Below, in pieces: positions 1-9,104 of a stretch of 64,000 nucleotides of DNA. Source of the stretch: Saccharothrix sp. ST-888 (lineage in GTDB: Bacteria; Actinomycetota; Actinomycetes; Streptomycetales; Streptomycetaceae); assembly GCF_000955975.1 (NCBI RefSeq), contig NZ_JYJF01000020.1:1-64000 (forward strand), read 5' to 3'. How positions within the stretch are numbered: the first letter of the stretch is position 1; each line of letters starts with the position of its first letter. A program made the translations under genes and the position numbers. The notes under the pieces are model-generated. The model saw nothing but the letters and a program-made list of their open reading frames with translations. It made no database searches and was not told where the DNA came from.

Positions 1-420
1 CTTGTAGGCGGCGCGGGCGGAGGCGGAGGTGACGAAGGCGCGGTAGTCCTTCTCCAGCGCCTGCCGGGCCCGGCCGCCGCCGAGGGTCCGGTTGGCCTTG
101 GCGGGGTCGGCCATGGCGGCGCCGAGCCGGTTGGCGGCTCCCGCGCAGGAGGTGTCGGCCATCACGTCCGCGACCAGCAGGGTGGCGCCGCCGGGGACGC
201 GGTCGGGCCGGGAGGTGCGTTCGAAGGCGGTGCGGAGGTCCACCACGGTGCGGATGCCGAGGGCCGCGACCGCCGGGTCGCTCCGCAGGTCGAGCCGGTC
301 CAGCTGACCGGAGCGGAAAGCGGTGCCGGGGCGCACCCGGGCGCCGTCGGGCAGGGATATACCGCCGAGGTCCCGAAGGCTGGCGACGGTGGCGGACTCG
401 ACGACCTGGGAGTTCGGCAT
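1..420 (-). CDS. tyrosine-protein phosphatase, N-terminal part (cut by window edge)
   Basis: The reading frame starts at the ATG complementary to 418-420 and stays open to base 1 (140 codons), so the C-terminus lies outside. An AGGAGG ribosome site precedes the ATG by about 5 bases. The N-terminus reads 'SLRDLGGI' (residues 14-21), then an 'RPGTAFRSGQL' stretch and 'LGIRTVVDLRT', the typical opening of the Y_phosphatase3 family of bacterial tyrosine phosphatases. The catalytic HCxxGKDRTG loop would be expected after the cut and cannot be checked. Family members dephosphorylate phosphotyrosine or phosphoinositides. The family call is good; substrate is unknown. Confidence 0.8.
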   Translation of the reverse strand, partial: MPNSQVVESATVASLRDLGGISLPDGARVRPGTAFRSGQLDRLDLRSDPAVAALGIRTVVDLRTAFERTSRPDRVPGGATLLVADVMADTSCAGAANRLGAAMADPAKANRTLGGGRARQALEKDYRAFVTSASARAAYK

Positions 421-755
421 GACAACCTCCTGTGCGCGATGGTTTCGATGCGCACGATAGGTGGGGCAACTGATCGGTGAGGGGGTGGCGCCGGTCCGGG
501 GTGGTGCCCGGCGCGGCGGCGATGAGCCTCTTCAGCACCGTAGGCCGACCGTGGCGCGGACGCTCGCGGAGTTCGCCCGGTCGGCCTGATCCGGGTACCC
601 CGGCGGACGGGTGGGGGAGCACACCGGCGCACAGTGGCACGGTGGGGGCGCACAACCGGCGCGAGTGCGGTGGTGGATTGCCCGGACAACCTGTCAGGCG
701 GCAGGGTGTGCATGGCCCCACAGCAGGTGGGCGGACGGAGGGGAAGCAACCCGTT
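421..755. other. intergenic, no gene seen
   Basis: This stretch separates a leftward phosphatase gene from a rightward DJ-1/PfpI gene, so it should hold two divergent promoters. No open frame here shows protein-like composition, and no convincing promoter hexamers or palindromes were found by eye. Confidence 0.5.
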
Positions 756-1322
756 ATGGCACCCAAGATCCTGATCGTCACCGGCGACGCGGCGGAGTCG
801 CTGGAGGTCTTCTACCCCTATCAGCGGCTGCTGGAGGAGGGCTACGAGGTCCACGTGGCCGCGCCGACGCGCAAGAAGCTGCAGTTCGTGGTGCACGACT
901 TCGTCGACGGCTTCGACACCTACACCGAGAAGCCCGGCTACACCTGGCCGGCCGACCTCGCCTTCGCGGACGTCGACCCGGCGGAGTACGTCGCCCTGGT
1001 GCTGCCCGGCGGCCGGGCGCCCGAGTACCTGCGCAACGACGCCGAGGTCAAGCGGATCGTCGGCCACTTCTTCGACGCCGACAAGCCGGTCGCGCAGATC
1101 TGCCACGGACCGCTGATCAGCCTGGCCACCGGTTCGCTGACGGGCCGTCGCAGCGCCGCCTACCCCGCGCTGGAGCCGGACGTGACGGCGGGCGGGGCCG
1201 ACTACCAGGACGGTGACGCGGTCGTGGACGGTGTCGTGGTCTCCGCCCGCGCCTGGCCGGACCACCCGGGCTGGATGCGCTCCTTCGTCGAGGTCCTGCG
1301 CGACAAGGCGCCGGTCGACTGA
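756..1322 (+). CDS. DJ-1/PfpI family protein
   Basis: 188 aa. The protein begins 'MAPKILIVTGDAAESLEVFYP', a Rossmann-like first strand with the acidic residue expected near position 15-17 in this superfamily. It carries 'LVLPGGRAPEYLR' and the nucleophile elbow 'AQICHGPLIS', where the Cys is the reactive residue. This start is preferred because a GGAGGGG ribosome site lies 10-15 bases upstream and family homology begins here. The pattern fits PfpI/YhbO-type proteins (amidase, glyoxalase or deglycase activities are reported for relatives); the actual substrate is not predictable. A second paralogue lies at 11868-12434. Confidence 0.88.
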   Translation: MAPKILIVTGDAAESLEVFYPYQRLLEEGYEVHVAAPTRKKLQFVVHDFVDGFDTYTEKPGYTWPADLAFADVDPAEYVALVLPGGRAPEYLRNDAEVKRIVGHFFDADKPVAQICHGPLISLATGSLTGRRSAAYPALEPDVTAGGADYQDGDAVVDGVVVSARAWPDHPGWMRSFVEVLRDKAPVD

Positions 1323-1419
1323 CCAGTCGTGGCCGGCTGCTCGGGGTGCCGCCCCGGGTGGTCGATCCGGGCGGTGTCGGTCAGCGGAGCACCCCGCGCG
1401 CGGCGGTACCGTCGCCGCT

Positions 1420-2085
1420 ATGCATGTCGTCATCGCCGGTGGACACGGTCAGATCGCCCTTCGCCTGGAACGGCTGCTCGCCGAGCGCGGGGACACCGCC
1501 ACCGGGCTGATCCGCAGACCCGAACAGGCCCACGACCTGGAATCGCGCGGCGCCCGGGCGGTCGTCTGCGACCTGGAATGGACCCCGGCGGCCGAACTCG
1601 CCGAGCACCTGCGCGGCGCCGACGCGGTGGTCTTCGCCGCAGGCGCGGGCCCCGCCAGCGGCAGCGCGCGCAAGGAGAGCGTCGACCGGGCCGCCGCCGT
1701 CCTGCTGGCCGACGCCGCCGGGCTGGCCGGGGTCGGCCGCTATCTGATGATCAGCACCATGGGCCTGGACCGCGCGGACGACCCCGGTATGGACCCGGAG
1801 TTCGCCGCCTACCTCCGGGCCAAGGCCGTCGCCGAGGACGAGCTGCGCCACCGCGACCTGGCCTGGACGATCCTGCGCCCCGGCCGCCTGACGGACGACC
1901 AGGGCAGTGGACTGATCAGGCTGGGCGCACCATCGCTGCCCATGGGCTCCGTACCGCGCGACGACGTCGCCCAGGTCCTGCTCGCCCTCCTCGACACCCC
2001 GGCCGCCACCGGGCGCACGCTCGAACTCACCTCGGGTGGCGAGTCGGTGGCCGACGCGCTCCGGGCCGTACTGTCCGCACCCTGA
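1420..2085 (+). CDS. NAD(P)-binding SDR-like oxidoreductase (NmrA/YwnB type)
   Basis: 221 aa, about the length of atypical SDR proteins of the YwnB/HSCARG type. The N-terminus 'MHVVIAGGHGQIALRLERLL' is a glycine-rich dinucleotide-binding loop (GGxGxI). A following 'ADAVVFAAG' strand and 'YLMISTMG' segment match the SDR core, then 'AVAEDELRHRDLAWTILRPG', the usual late motif of NAD(P)H-binding family members. No canonical YxxxK is evident, so it may bind cofactor without classical catalysis. No Shine-Dalgarno site is visible. A TACCGT hexamer ends 7 bases before the ATG, so a leaderless message is possible (inference). Confidence 0.85.
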   Translation: MHVVIAGGHGQIALRLERLLAERGDTATGLIRRPEQAHDLESRGARAVVCDLEWTPAAELAEHLRGADAVVFAAGAGPASGSARKESVDRAAAVLLADAAGLAGVGRYLMISTMGLDRADDPGMDPEFAAYLRAKAVAEDELRHRDLAWTILRPGRLTDDQGSGLIRLGAPSLPMGSVPRDDVAQVLLALLDTPAATGRTLELTSGGESVADALRAVLSAP

Positions 2086-2108
2086 GTGCTCCGGCCCCGG
2101 GGGCCCGC

Positions 2109-3581
2109 TCAGACCTCGGCCCCTTCCGAGGCGGCGCGGGCGGCACCCGGGGCGGTACGCGGGCTGGTCCGTGCGGACGGGAGGTGCGATCCGGCCGGCG
2201 GTTGCGTGCGGCGACCGGTGAGGACGGCGAGCGTGAGGGAGAGGGTGACCAGGGCCGTGCAGGCGAGTACGGCGTGCCAGTACGCGCTCCGGGGGTCGGC
2301 CCCCGGCCCGGCTGCGCCGTGCAGGTAGATGCCGGAGACGGCGGAGACCGCCACCGCACCCGCTATCCGCTGCGACATCTGCAGGATCCCGCCCGCGACG
2401 CCGGCCGCCTCCGCGGGTGCGTGCCGCAGCACCGCCGCCTGGTTCGGTGAGACGGACAGCCCGGAGGCCGCACCCGAGCAGAGCTGCCCCGCCGCCAGCA
2501 CCAGCGGCAGCCAGCCGACCGGGGCGTACCGCCCGGCCAGTCCGCTCAGCAGCAGCGCGAGGACGGCGAGTGCCAGGCCGAGCGCCACCACGTGCCGTCC
2601 GATCCGCTGCACCACCCGCCAGGCCACCGCCGAGACCCCGGCCATCGCCAGGGCCGAGGGCAGCGTGACGGCCGCCGCGGCGAGCGGTGACAGCCCGAGC
2701 CCGTCCTGCAGGAACATCACCAGTACCAGCCCGGAGGCGAGCGAGGCACCGAACTGGCCCATTGCCACCACCGTGCCCAGTGTGTACGGCGCCGAGCGGG
2801 CCAACGCGGGGTGCAGCAGCGGCCGGTGGCCCGTGGCCGCGTACCGGCGCTGCCAGAGCAGGAACAGTCCGGCGAGCGCGCAGGCCGCCAGGGCCCACAG
2901 CAACTTGCCGGTGCCACTGGACGGTTGGATGAACGGGAGCATCACCGCCAGTGTCATCGCGCCCACCAGCAGCAGGCCGACCGGGTCGAGGTCGGCCCGG
3001 CCCGCCGAGCGCCTGGGCGGTGGCAGGTGGCGCACCGCCAGGACCAGCGTGACCAGGCCCGAGGGCGCGCTCACCAGGAACGCCAGCCGCCAGCCCCAGT
3101 CGGGCCCGGCGGCCGCGATCAGGGCACCGCCGATCGGTGGCCCGAGGGCGATCCCCACCGCGCAGGTCACCTGGTACAGGCCGAGTGCCCGGGTGCGTTC
3201 CGGGCCGGTGAAGACGTCCTGGATGGTCCCGATCATCTGCGAGTTGACCAGTCCCGCCCCGGCACCCTGCAACAGCCTCAGCAGAACCAGCAGTTCGGCT
3301 ATCCGTACGGTGCTCGCCAGCAGGCCCGCCGCGAAGAACACCGCGATACCGGCGACGAAGAAGGGCTTGCGGCCGCGCTCGTCGCCGAGCCGGCCGCCGG
3401 GTATCAGGGCCAGTCCGAAGGCCAGAGAGTAGCCCGCGACCAGCCACTGCACCTGGGTCGCACCGGCGTGCAGAGAGCTCCGCAGGGCCGGTACCGCGAT
3501 GTTGAGCACCGAGTTGTCGAGCATGGTGGTGAGCCCACCGGCCAGACAGACCGCCAACACCCTCCTGCGGGCGGTGTTCAC
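2109..3581 (-). CDS. MFS transporter, DHA2 type (multidrug efflux)
   Basis: 490 aa with about 14 predicted hydrophobic segments, the size and topology of the DHA2 (14-TMS) drug:H+ antiporter group. Typical motifs are visible: 'LDNSVLNIAVPAL' in the first helix, 'PGGRLGDERGRK' (motif A) after helix 2, and 'GPPIGG' in helix 5. The C-terminal 35 residues are Arg/Pro/Ala-rich and probably cytosolic. It stands alone between a reductase gene and a DinB gene, with no adjacent TetR or MarR regulator, so substrate and regulation are unknown. Confidence 0.9.
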   Translation of the reverse strand: MNTARRRVLAVCLAGGLTTMLDNSVLNIAVPALRSSLHAGATQVQWLVAGYSLAFGLALIPGGRLGDERGRKPFFVAGIAVFFAAGLLASTVRIAELLVLLRLLQGAGAGLVNSQMIGTIQDVFTGPERTRALGLYQVTCAVGIALGPPIGGALIAAAGPDWGWRLAFLVSAPSGLVTLVLAVRHLPPPRRSAGRADLDPVGLLLVGAMTLAVMLPFIQPSSGTGKLLWALAACALAGLFLLWQRRYAATGHRPLLHPALARSAPYTLGTVVAMGQFGASLASGLVLVMFLQDGLGLSPLAAAAVTLPSALAMAGVSAVAWRVVQRIGRHVVALGLALAVLALLLSGLAGRYAPVGWLPLVLAAGQLCSGAASGLSVSPNQAAVLRHAPAEAAGVAGGILQMSQRIAGAVAVSAVSGIYLHGAAGPGADPRSAYWHAVLACTALVTLSLTLAVLTGRRTQPPAGSHLPSARTSPRTAPGAARAASEGAEV

Positions 3582-3773
3582 GGCAGCACCGCCGCTATCG
3601 CGTACCGCACCGGCTCGGTGCCCGACTCGGCGGGCCGGCCCGTCGGCGGGGCGTCGACTCTCGCGGGAACTCTCATGTCCGAGAGGGTATCCCCGATCGG
3701 TGAGGCGGCCCCGGGACAGCGCGGTGGCGGTCCTTGAGCTGCTCGAGATCCGGTCAGGACGGCCCGGGCGGGG

Positions 3774-4289
3774 TCAGCCGCCGGTGACGCCGTCGACCTG
3801 CTCGCGCAGCAGATCGGCGTGCCCGAGGTGGCGGGCGTACTCGGTGATCATGTGGAAGTAGACCAGGCGGAGCGAGTGGACCTCGCCGTCGTGGCTGAAG
3901 GTGTCGTCCAGCGCTGCGTTCGCGACGGCGGCATCGGAGAGGCGGCACTCCTCGACCAGGAGGGCGTAGTCCTCGGCGGCGCGGGCCGGATCGAGCTCGG
4001 CGAAGTCGGCGGCCTTCGAGTCCGCGGTGTCGTGCAGCCGCTCCACCTGCTCACCGGCGAACCGCTCGCGGAACCAGATCCGTTCGACCTTGGCCAGGTG
4101 CCGCAGCAGCCCCAGGAGGGAGAGGCCCGACGGCGGTACGGTGCGTTCGGCGAGCTGTTCGCCCGTCAGTCCGGCGCACTTGTGCAGCAGGGTGCTGCGC
4201 TGCCAGGCGAGGAAGCCTTCGAGCATCTCGCGCTCACCAGCGACGAGCGAGCCTCCGGTGCGGGCAACTTCGGGAGCGGTCCAGGTCAT
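3774..4289 (-). CDS. DinB family protein (DUF664-like)
   Basis: 171 aa. The sequence matches the DinB/DUF664 four-helix fold: N-terminal 'EREMLEGFLAWQRSTLLHKCAGL', then 'SGLSLLGLLRHLAKVERIWF', where the His is one of the usual metal-binding residues, and near the C-terminus 'LVYFHMITEYARHLGHADLLRE', supplying the other two His ligands. Several Streptomyces relatives act as mycothiol-dependent transferases, but this cannot be deduced here. A longer frame is open upstream, but homology begins at this ATG. Confidence 0.88.
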   Translation of the reverse strand: MTWTAPEVARTGGSLVAGEREMLEGFLAWQRSTLLHKCAGLTGEQLAERTVPPSGLSLLGLLRHLAKVERIWFRERFAGEQVERLHDTADSKAADFAELDPARAAEDYALLVEECRLSDAAVANAALDDTFSHDGEVHSLRLVYFHMITEYARHLGHADLLREQVDGVTGG

Positions 4290-4417
4290 CCGCCGATCAT
4301 CCCGCTCCCCGGGCCCACCGCGCGACCCGTTTCCGGCCCGCCGCAGGCCGAGGAGCTGCCCTGCCGGGGTACGCACGCGAGAAGCCCTGCACCGGTGCGG
4401 CGGGCCGGGCGCCCCGG

Positions 4418-5977
4418 TCAGTCGCGGTTGCGGAGTGCGCTGATCACCGCCCAGGCCACCGAGATCAGGGGGACCGCCACGACCGCGCCGATCACGCCCG
4501 CCAGGACCGCGCCGGCGGTCACCGAGAGGGCCACGGCGACCGGGTGGATCCGCACCGCCCAGCTCATCACCAGCGGATGCAGCAGGTGCCCCTCGATCTG
4601 GCCGATCACCACGATCAGTCCCAGGACGATCAGCGCCGTGACCGGCCCCCGGGTCGCCAGCGCCACCACCGAGGCGATCGCCATCGCGATCGGCGACCCG
4701 ACCAGCGGGATCAGGGTGGCGAAGAACTCCAGCAGCGTCAGCGGCAGCGCCAGCGGCACCTGGAGCAGCCACAGCGCCAGCCCGACCAGGACCGCGTTGC
4801 TGGCGGCCACGATGACGATCCCCCGGATGTAGCCGGCGAAGGTCCGCCAGGCCACCCGGCCGGCCCGGTCACAGGTCGAGCGGCTGCCGGTGGGCAGCTG
4901 GTGCAGGCCCCAGTGCCACATCCGGTCCCCGGAGTGGATGAAGAAGACCGACAGGAACAGCGCCAGCGCGGCCACCGTGGCCGCCTCCACCACGCGGCTC
5001 GCGCCGGTCACCGCAGTACTGATCAGCATGGACCGGTGGCTGGCGAGAAAACTGGCGATCTTCCCCTGCAGACCGGCGACGGTATCGGGAGGGACATGGA
5101 ACGGCGGACCCTCCAGCCACTTCTCGATCCGCCCGAGGCCGCCGTGGAACTCCATGCCGAGCTGCGCCGACCCGCTCGCCACCACCTCACCGACCAGCGT
5201 GAACAGACCGGCCAGCAGCAGGACGGCACTCAGCAGGGTGATCAGGACCGCCAGCGGCCGAGGCATCACCCGGTCCAGCAGGTCGGCCACCGGCCGCAGG
5301 ACCGAGGTCACCACCAGGGCCAGGAAGATCGCGACGGCCGGAAGCTGCAACCGTTCCAGCACGGTGAACGCGGCGTACCCGGCCACTCCGAGCACCAGCA
5401 GCCGCCACGCGTATCCGGAGGCCCGGCGCAGCCCGGGGGAGACCACCCCTTCGCCTCGGATGTACGGGCCCGGCGCGGCCCGGCGGATCCGCCCGGTCGC
5501 GGCCTGCCGTCCCCGGCTGACGGGCGGTGTACGACGGCGCGGCCGGGCAGGCCGTGTTCCGGAGGCCCTCGCGCTGGCGTCCCTCGTCCCGGCGGCGCCT
5601 GCTTCGGTGGCCCCTGCCTCGGTGGCTCGGTGGTGGTCCGGCGGTGGTTCGGCTGGGGGGCCGTGGTCCGTGCTCACCGTGTCGCGCCGTGCTGGGGACG
5701 GTCGCTCCCCGGGGCAGCGCTCGGTCCGATCTGCGGCTCCGTCACTCCGGGCCCGGGCACCGTGCCCACCGCCCGGCGAGGTTCCGGCTGCCGACAGGTG
5801 GGCCGTCGCGCCTGGATGTGGTGCGGAGGACGACCGGCCGCCAGGGGAGGGCGGCGAGGGCCGGGCAGCTTCCGGAGGTACCGGTTCCGGGACACCTGCG
5901 AGGGAACGGTGCGCCGGTACCGGGCCGGGTTCGTACCGGGGTCTGTCGGCTCTGCTGCCCGGACGGTCATCGGACAC
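4418..5977 (-). CDS. AI-2E family transporter with long Pro/Ala-rich N-terminus
   Basis: 519 aa. The C-terminal 330 residues form a polytopic membrane protein of the AI-2E/PerM family: 'WRLLVLGVAGYAAFTVLERLQ', 'VAIFLALVVTSVLRPVADLL', then a conserved late block 'ATLIPLVGSPIAMAI' and 'GQIEGHLLHPLVMSW'. The family exports small signals or acts as Na+/H+ antiporters; substrate unknown. Residues 1-180 are disordered Pro/Arg/Ala-rich. The GTG start at 5977 directly abuts the TGA of the upstream deacetylase (TGAGTG), suggesting translational coupling. An internal start nearer residue 180 would remove the odd extension and cannot be excluded. Confidence 0.82.
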   Translation of the reverse strand: MSDDRPGSRADRPRYEPGPVPAHRSLAGVPEPVPPEAARPSPPSPGGRSSSAPHPGATAHLSAAGTSPGGGHGARARSDGAADRTERCPGERPSPARRDTVSTDHGPPAEPPPDHHRATEAGATEAGAAGTRDASARASGTRPARPRRRTPPVSRGRQAATGRIRRAAPGPYIRGEGVVSPGLRRASGYAWRLLVLGVAGYAAFTVLERLQLPAVAIFLALVVTSVLRPVADLLDRVMPRPLAVLITLLSAVLLLAGLFTLVGEVVASGSAQLGMEFHGGLGRIEKWLEGPPFHVPPDTVAGLQGKIASFLASHRSMLISTAVTGASRVVEAATVAALALFLSVFFIHSGDRMWHWGLHQLPTGSRSTCDRAGRVAWRTFAGYIRGIVIVAASNAVLVGLALWLLQVPLALPLTLLEFFATLIPLVGSPIAMAIASVVALATRGPVTALIVLGLIVVIGQIEGHLLHPLVMSWAVRIHPVAVALSVTAGAVLAGVIGAVVAVPLISVAWAVISALRNRD

Positions 5978-6895
5978 TCACCCCACGAGGTCGGAGAGAC
6001 GGACGAAGCGGTGGCCCGCGTCGAGCAGTTGCGGCACGGCGGCGGCGATTCCGGCTGCCGTCCCGCCGGTGGGCCGGTTCATGTGGCAGATGATGATCGA
6101 TCCCGGCTGGACAGCGGAGACCTCCTGCCGGACCTGGGCTGCCGTGAAGGTCGCCCCCGCGTCGCCGTTGACGGTGAATCCAGCGATGCGTTCGCCGAGG
6201 TCGGCCACGATCCGGGCGGCGACGTCGTCGCAGTAGGCGGTGCCGGGCCGGAAGAAGCGCGGCGGACGGCCGAGCAGCGCGGTGAGTTTGTCCCGGTTGC
6301 CCGCGATCTCGTCGAAGACCTCTCCCGCGTCCCGGGTGCCGGGGATGCCGTAGGCGGAGCGCCCGGACACGGACAGCGGCAGGTGCCGGGTCCCGTGGTT
6401 GGCGATCTCGAACAGCGGATCGGCGGCCAGTTGGTGGAAGGTTGCGAGGTTGGCGTCGATCCAGCGCGAGTTCAGGAACAGTGTCGCGGGCACCGAACGC
6501 TCCCGGAGGAACCCGATCAGCGCCTGATCGTAGCCACTGCCGCCCGGTCCGCCGCAGGCGTCGAAGGTCAGCGCGACGACTCGATCGGTGGAAGGCAGCC
6601 GACTGACCACACCGGGGGCCTCGAACCCCCAACTGGTCGGGGTGGCCGTGCCGTACCGGGCGACCACCTCCGCGCGGGTCGCCGTCGCGGGCGGCCGGGA
6701 CGCCTGTGCGCTCACCCCGGCCCGGCCGTGGTCGGCGGCCGACGGCACGGCGCCCGCTCCGGACGGCCCAGATGCTCCTGGCGTACCTGGTCCGCCCGGT
6801 CCGCCCGGTGCGCCGGTCGTCCGTGGCGGGGCGGCGCAGCCTGCCAGCACACCGCCTGTCACGGCGGCCAGCAGCCGTCGGCGAGCCATCGGCAT
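5978..6895 (-). CDS. polysaccharide deacetylase lipoprotein (NodB/CE4)
   Basis: 305 aa. The chosen ATG has GGGAGG five bases upstream and begins an Arg-rich signal peptide ending in the lipobox 'VLAGC' (Cys20), so the product should be a lipoprotein. The NodB domain shows motif 1 'VALTFDACGG', motif 2 'NHGTRHLPLS' (HxxxH metal site), motif 3 'FRPGTAYCDD' and a late 'IICHMNRP' histidine. Motif 1 has a single Asp rather than the usual DD, a known variant. The enzyme probably removes N-acetyl groups from cell-wall or exogenous polysaccharide outside the membrane. It is coupled to the downstream AI-2E permease gene. Confidence 0.88.
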   Translation of the reverse strand: MPMARRRLLAAVTGGVLAGCAAPPRTTGAPGGPGGPGTPGASGPSGAGAVPSAADHGRAGVSAQASRPPATATRAEVVARYGTATPTSWGFEAPGVVSRLPSTDRVVALTFDACGGPGGSGYDQALIGFLRERSVPATLFLNSRWIDANLATFHQLAADPLFEIANHGTRHLPLSVSGRSAYGIPGTRDAGEVFDEIAGNRDKLTALLGRPPRFFRPGTAYCDDVAARIVADLGERIAGFTVNGDAGATFTAAQVRQEVSAVQPGSIIICHMNRPTGGTAAGIAAAVPQLLDAGHRFVRLSDLVG

Positions 6896-7234
6896 CCGGT
6901 CCTCCCAGCCTCCGAACGAGCCCCGAACGGGACGTGGCCGACGCAGGGGCAGGCCCCTGACACGTCGCCACGAGTCCGATGAGACCATCGCCATCCGCGA
7001 TTCGCCCGGCCACACCCATCCGCCCGCCCCGCTTCATCCGGCCGGGCCCACTCCGAAGCTGTGACGGAGCCACGGCGGGGCCTGCCGAGAACGGTCCGGG
7101 AACTCCGGGCGCGGCGTACCCGAGGGCCTCGCCGGTCGGCCCGGTGGTGGTGGCCGGGGCACAGCGCCGCCGCCGGGGTGGATGGCGGAGCGGACGGCGG
7201 GGCGGACGTTGGTCGGCCCGGGATCTGCCGGGTC
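6896..7234. other. intergenic, no gene seen
   Basis: This lies between the GCS2 ligase stop and the deacetylase start, both leftward. It holds the deacetylase ribosome site at its left end. No credible coding frame or strong terminator hairpin was found. Confidence 0.45.
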
Positions 7235-8425
7235 TCAGTCGAGGGTCCCGGTCGGGGTCTGCGCGGCCAGGAAGTCCACCACATCGGTCAGGCTCTCCCT
7301 GCGGGCGTGGACGGCGCGCTGCCGCTCGGCGCCCGTGCCGGCGGCAACGAGCCGTCGCAGCCCCTCGGTCACCGCCGGGAGATCGCCCAGTTCCTCCAGG
7401 GCCGGCCGGATGTGGTCCAGGAGCGAGTCGAGGGTCTGCTCGGCCGGGACCAGGCGCCCCGAGCGGGGATCGATGCCGGAGCCCGACAGCCCGTCACGGG
7501 CCGCCCGCCAGCAGGCTGCCCGCAGTCGGTCCGTCGAGACCGGCGGCCCCGGATCGCCGCGCTCCACCGCCGTCAGCGCCGTCACCACCAGGGCCCGGAC
7601 GAGCCCGGCGAGCAGAGCGCTCTCCTCTGCGGTCACCGGCATGTCGGCCACCCGGATCTCCAGCGTCGGATAGCGCGTGGAGAGCCGGATGTCCCAGTAG
7701 ACGGCCCGCTGGTCGAGCAGCGCACCGGTGGCTCCCACAGACTCGAGACAGCGGTCGTGGTCGGCGAGGTCGGAGAAGTACGGCGGCGGTCCGGCGACGG
7801 GCCAGCGATCCCACATCAGCCGCCGCCAGCTCGCGTAGCCCGTGTCGTGCCCCGCCCAGAACGGGGAGTTCGCCATGAGCGCGACCAGGACCGACATCCA
7901 GGGCCGGAGATGGTTTCCCGTCAGTAGCGCCTGCTCGCGGTCGGGCACGCAGACGTGCACCTGGCAGGCACAGATCGCGTGCTCGCTGACCAGCCCCCGG
8001 TAGGTATCCAGCTGGGCCTGGTAGCGGGGCTGCTCCGAGACCTGCATCGGGACGGCGTCGCCCAGGACGGCCGAGCCGGTGGCGATCGCCCGGACGCCCT
8101 CCGCCTCGGCGGCGGCCGTGACGACCTCCCGCATCCTCCGCAACTGGCGGTGGAGGTCGTCGAGACCGACGCACGGCAGGGTCTTCGCCTCGACCTGGAA
8201 CTGGGCGAGCTCCGGCGACACCTGGTCCCCGAGTTCCACGGCCGCGCGCTTGACCACGGCGGCCGCGCACGGACGGACCTCACGGCTGCCGGGGTCGACG
8301 AGCAGGTACTCCTCCTCGACACCGACCGACGGGACGCTGCCGGGCGCGGGCGTCCTGCCGACCGGCGGGACCTCGCCGACCGAGGGTCCGGCGGGGCCTC
8401 GGGCCTGCTCGAAGCTGTCACTCAT
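7235..8425 (-). CDS. carboxylate-amine ligase, GCS2 family (YbdK-like)
   Basis: 396 aa, the size of the GCS2/YbdK family. The glutamate-cysteine ligase-like catalytic core starts with 'VGVEEEYLLVDP', the metal- and ATP-binding acidic cluster typical of the family. Further blocks are 'HVCVPDREQALLTGNHLRPW', 'ALMANSPFWAGHDTGYASWR' and 'YPTLEIRVADMPVTAEESALLA'. Family members form gamma-glutamyl-type amide bonds with ATP. As actinobacteria make mycothiol rather than glutathione, the real substrate is uncertain. Residues 1-33 are a Pro/Gly-rich leader. It has no operon partner. Confidence 0.9.
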   Translation of the reverse strand: MSDSFEQARGPAGPSVGEVPPVGRTPAPGSVPSVGVEEEYLLVDPGSREVRPCAAAVVKRAAVELGDQVSPELAQFQVEAKTLPCVGLDDLHRQLRRMREVVTAAAEAEGVRAIATGSAVLGDAVPMQVSEQPRYQAQLDTYRGLVSEHAICACQVHVCVPDREQALLTGNHLRPWMSVLVALMANSPFWAGHDTGYASWRRLMWDRWPVAGPPPYFSDLADHDRCLESVGATGALLDQRAVYWDIRLSTRYPTLEIRVADMPVTAEESALLAGLVRALVVTALTAVERGDPGPPVSTDRLRAACWRAARDGLSGSGIDPRSGRLVPAEQTLDSLLDHIRPALEELGDLPAVTEGLRRLVAAGTGAERQRAVHARRESLTDVVDFLAAQTPTGTLD

Positions 8426-9104
8426 CGCCGCACCCCGACCGGGTGGGGAGTCGAACCGGCGCCTGGTTGGTTTCGGCTGGCTGCTCAGTCACGGGACCAA
8501 GCTAGGCAGGTCCCACGGCATCCGCACCCGCTGGCCCAGGGCAGGTGCCCCGGCAGTCGGCGGCGCCCGCACTCCTGGCCGACGGCAGCTGTGGCTGCGG
8601 CCCACGGCACCCGCGTCCTGCGGCCGGGGTGCCGCTGCCCGGGTGGCCGTCCGGTCCGCCCGGTGGCGGCGGGGTGCCTCCATCGGCCTAACGACACGTC
8701 CTCGCAGGCCGGATGGACGTGCATGGCGGCTGACCGCCCGGCAGCATGGTCCAGCAGCGCCGTGCCCGAAGCCGGTCCGGGAGGTCCGTCTCCGTAAAGC
8801 CCGTCCCTGCGGAGGTCCGTCTCTGCGGAGGTCCGTCTCGGTGGAGGCTCGTCTCGGTGGAAGGGCGGGCAGCGCGGTCCGCATCGAGAATTCGGGATCG
8901 AGGGCACCACCGCGACCCCGCACCCGCCCCGTCCGGCGGTCGAAGGCCGCCTTCCACCACGACCCGGCCGCCGAGCCAGTCGGTTCACTCTCGCCGGCCC
9001 TTGCGCACCTGACCGCCCAATACCGGGAGAGCCCCGATGATCCCTGTGCCAGTCCTCCGCCTCGTCCCCCGAATCCCGGCCGCAGCCGTCCGGGGGTGCA
9101 GGGT
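8426..9104. other. long intergenic region between GCS2 ligase and orphan qcrB
   Basis: About 680 bases separate the two divergent genes. Frames are open on both strands but show no recognisable protein. The region includes an array of 16-bp tandem repeats (separate entry) and presumably the promoters of both neighbours. No ribosome site or palindrome was obvious. Confidence 0.5.
8780..8858. repeat. 16-bp tandem repeat array (5 units)
   Basis: Five head-to-tail units are visible: 8780-8795, 8796-8810 (degenerate, 15 bp), 8811-8826, 8827-8842 and 8843-8858. The consensus is GGAGGTCCGTCTCNGT. The last three differ at only a few positions. Sixteen is not a multiple of three, so the array would shift frame in any ORF and is probably non-coding. 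Confidence 0.8.

Noticed and set aside
162..1433. Long minus-strand frame opposite the DJ-1/PfpI gene
   Set aside because: Arg/Pro-rich composition without motifs; it covers the true phosphatase gene in a different frame and is a GC-rich shadow.
1381..3447. 688-codon minus-strand frame
   Set aside because: It spans the real plus-strand reductase gene and the MFS gene in a wrong frame; Gly/Arg-rich with no domain pattern.
8780..8858. Possible CRISPR array
   Set aside because: Units are contiguous with no spacers and no cas genes are near.
8079..9104. N-terminal extension of the QcrB frame
   Set aside because: It reads through the GCS2 gene and the intergenic repeat; QcrB-like sequence starts at 9105.
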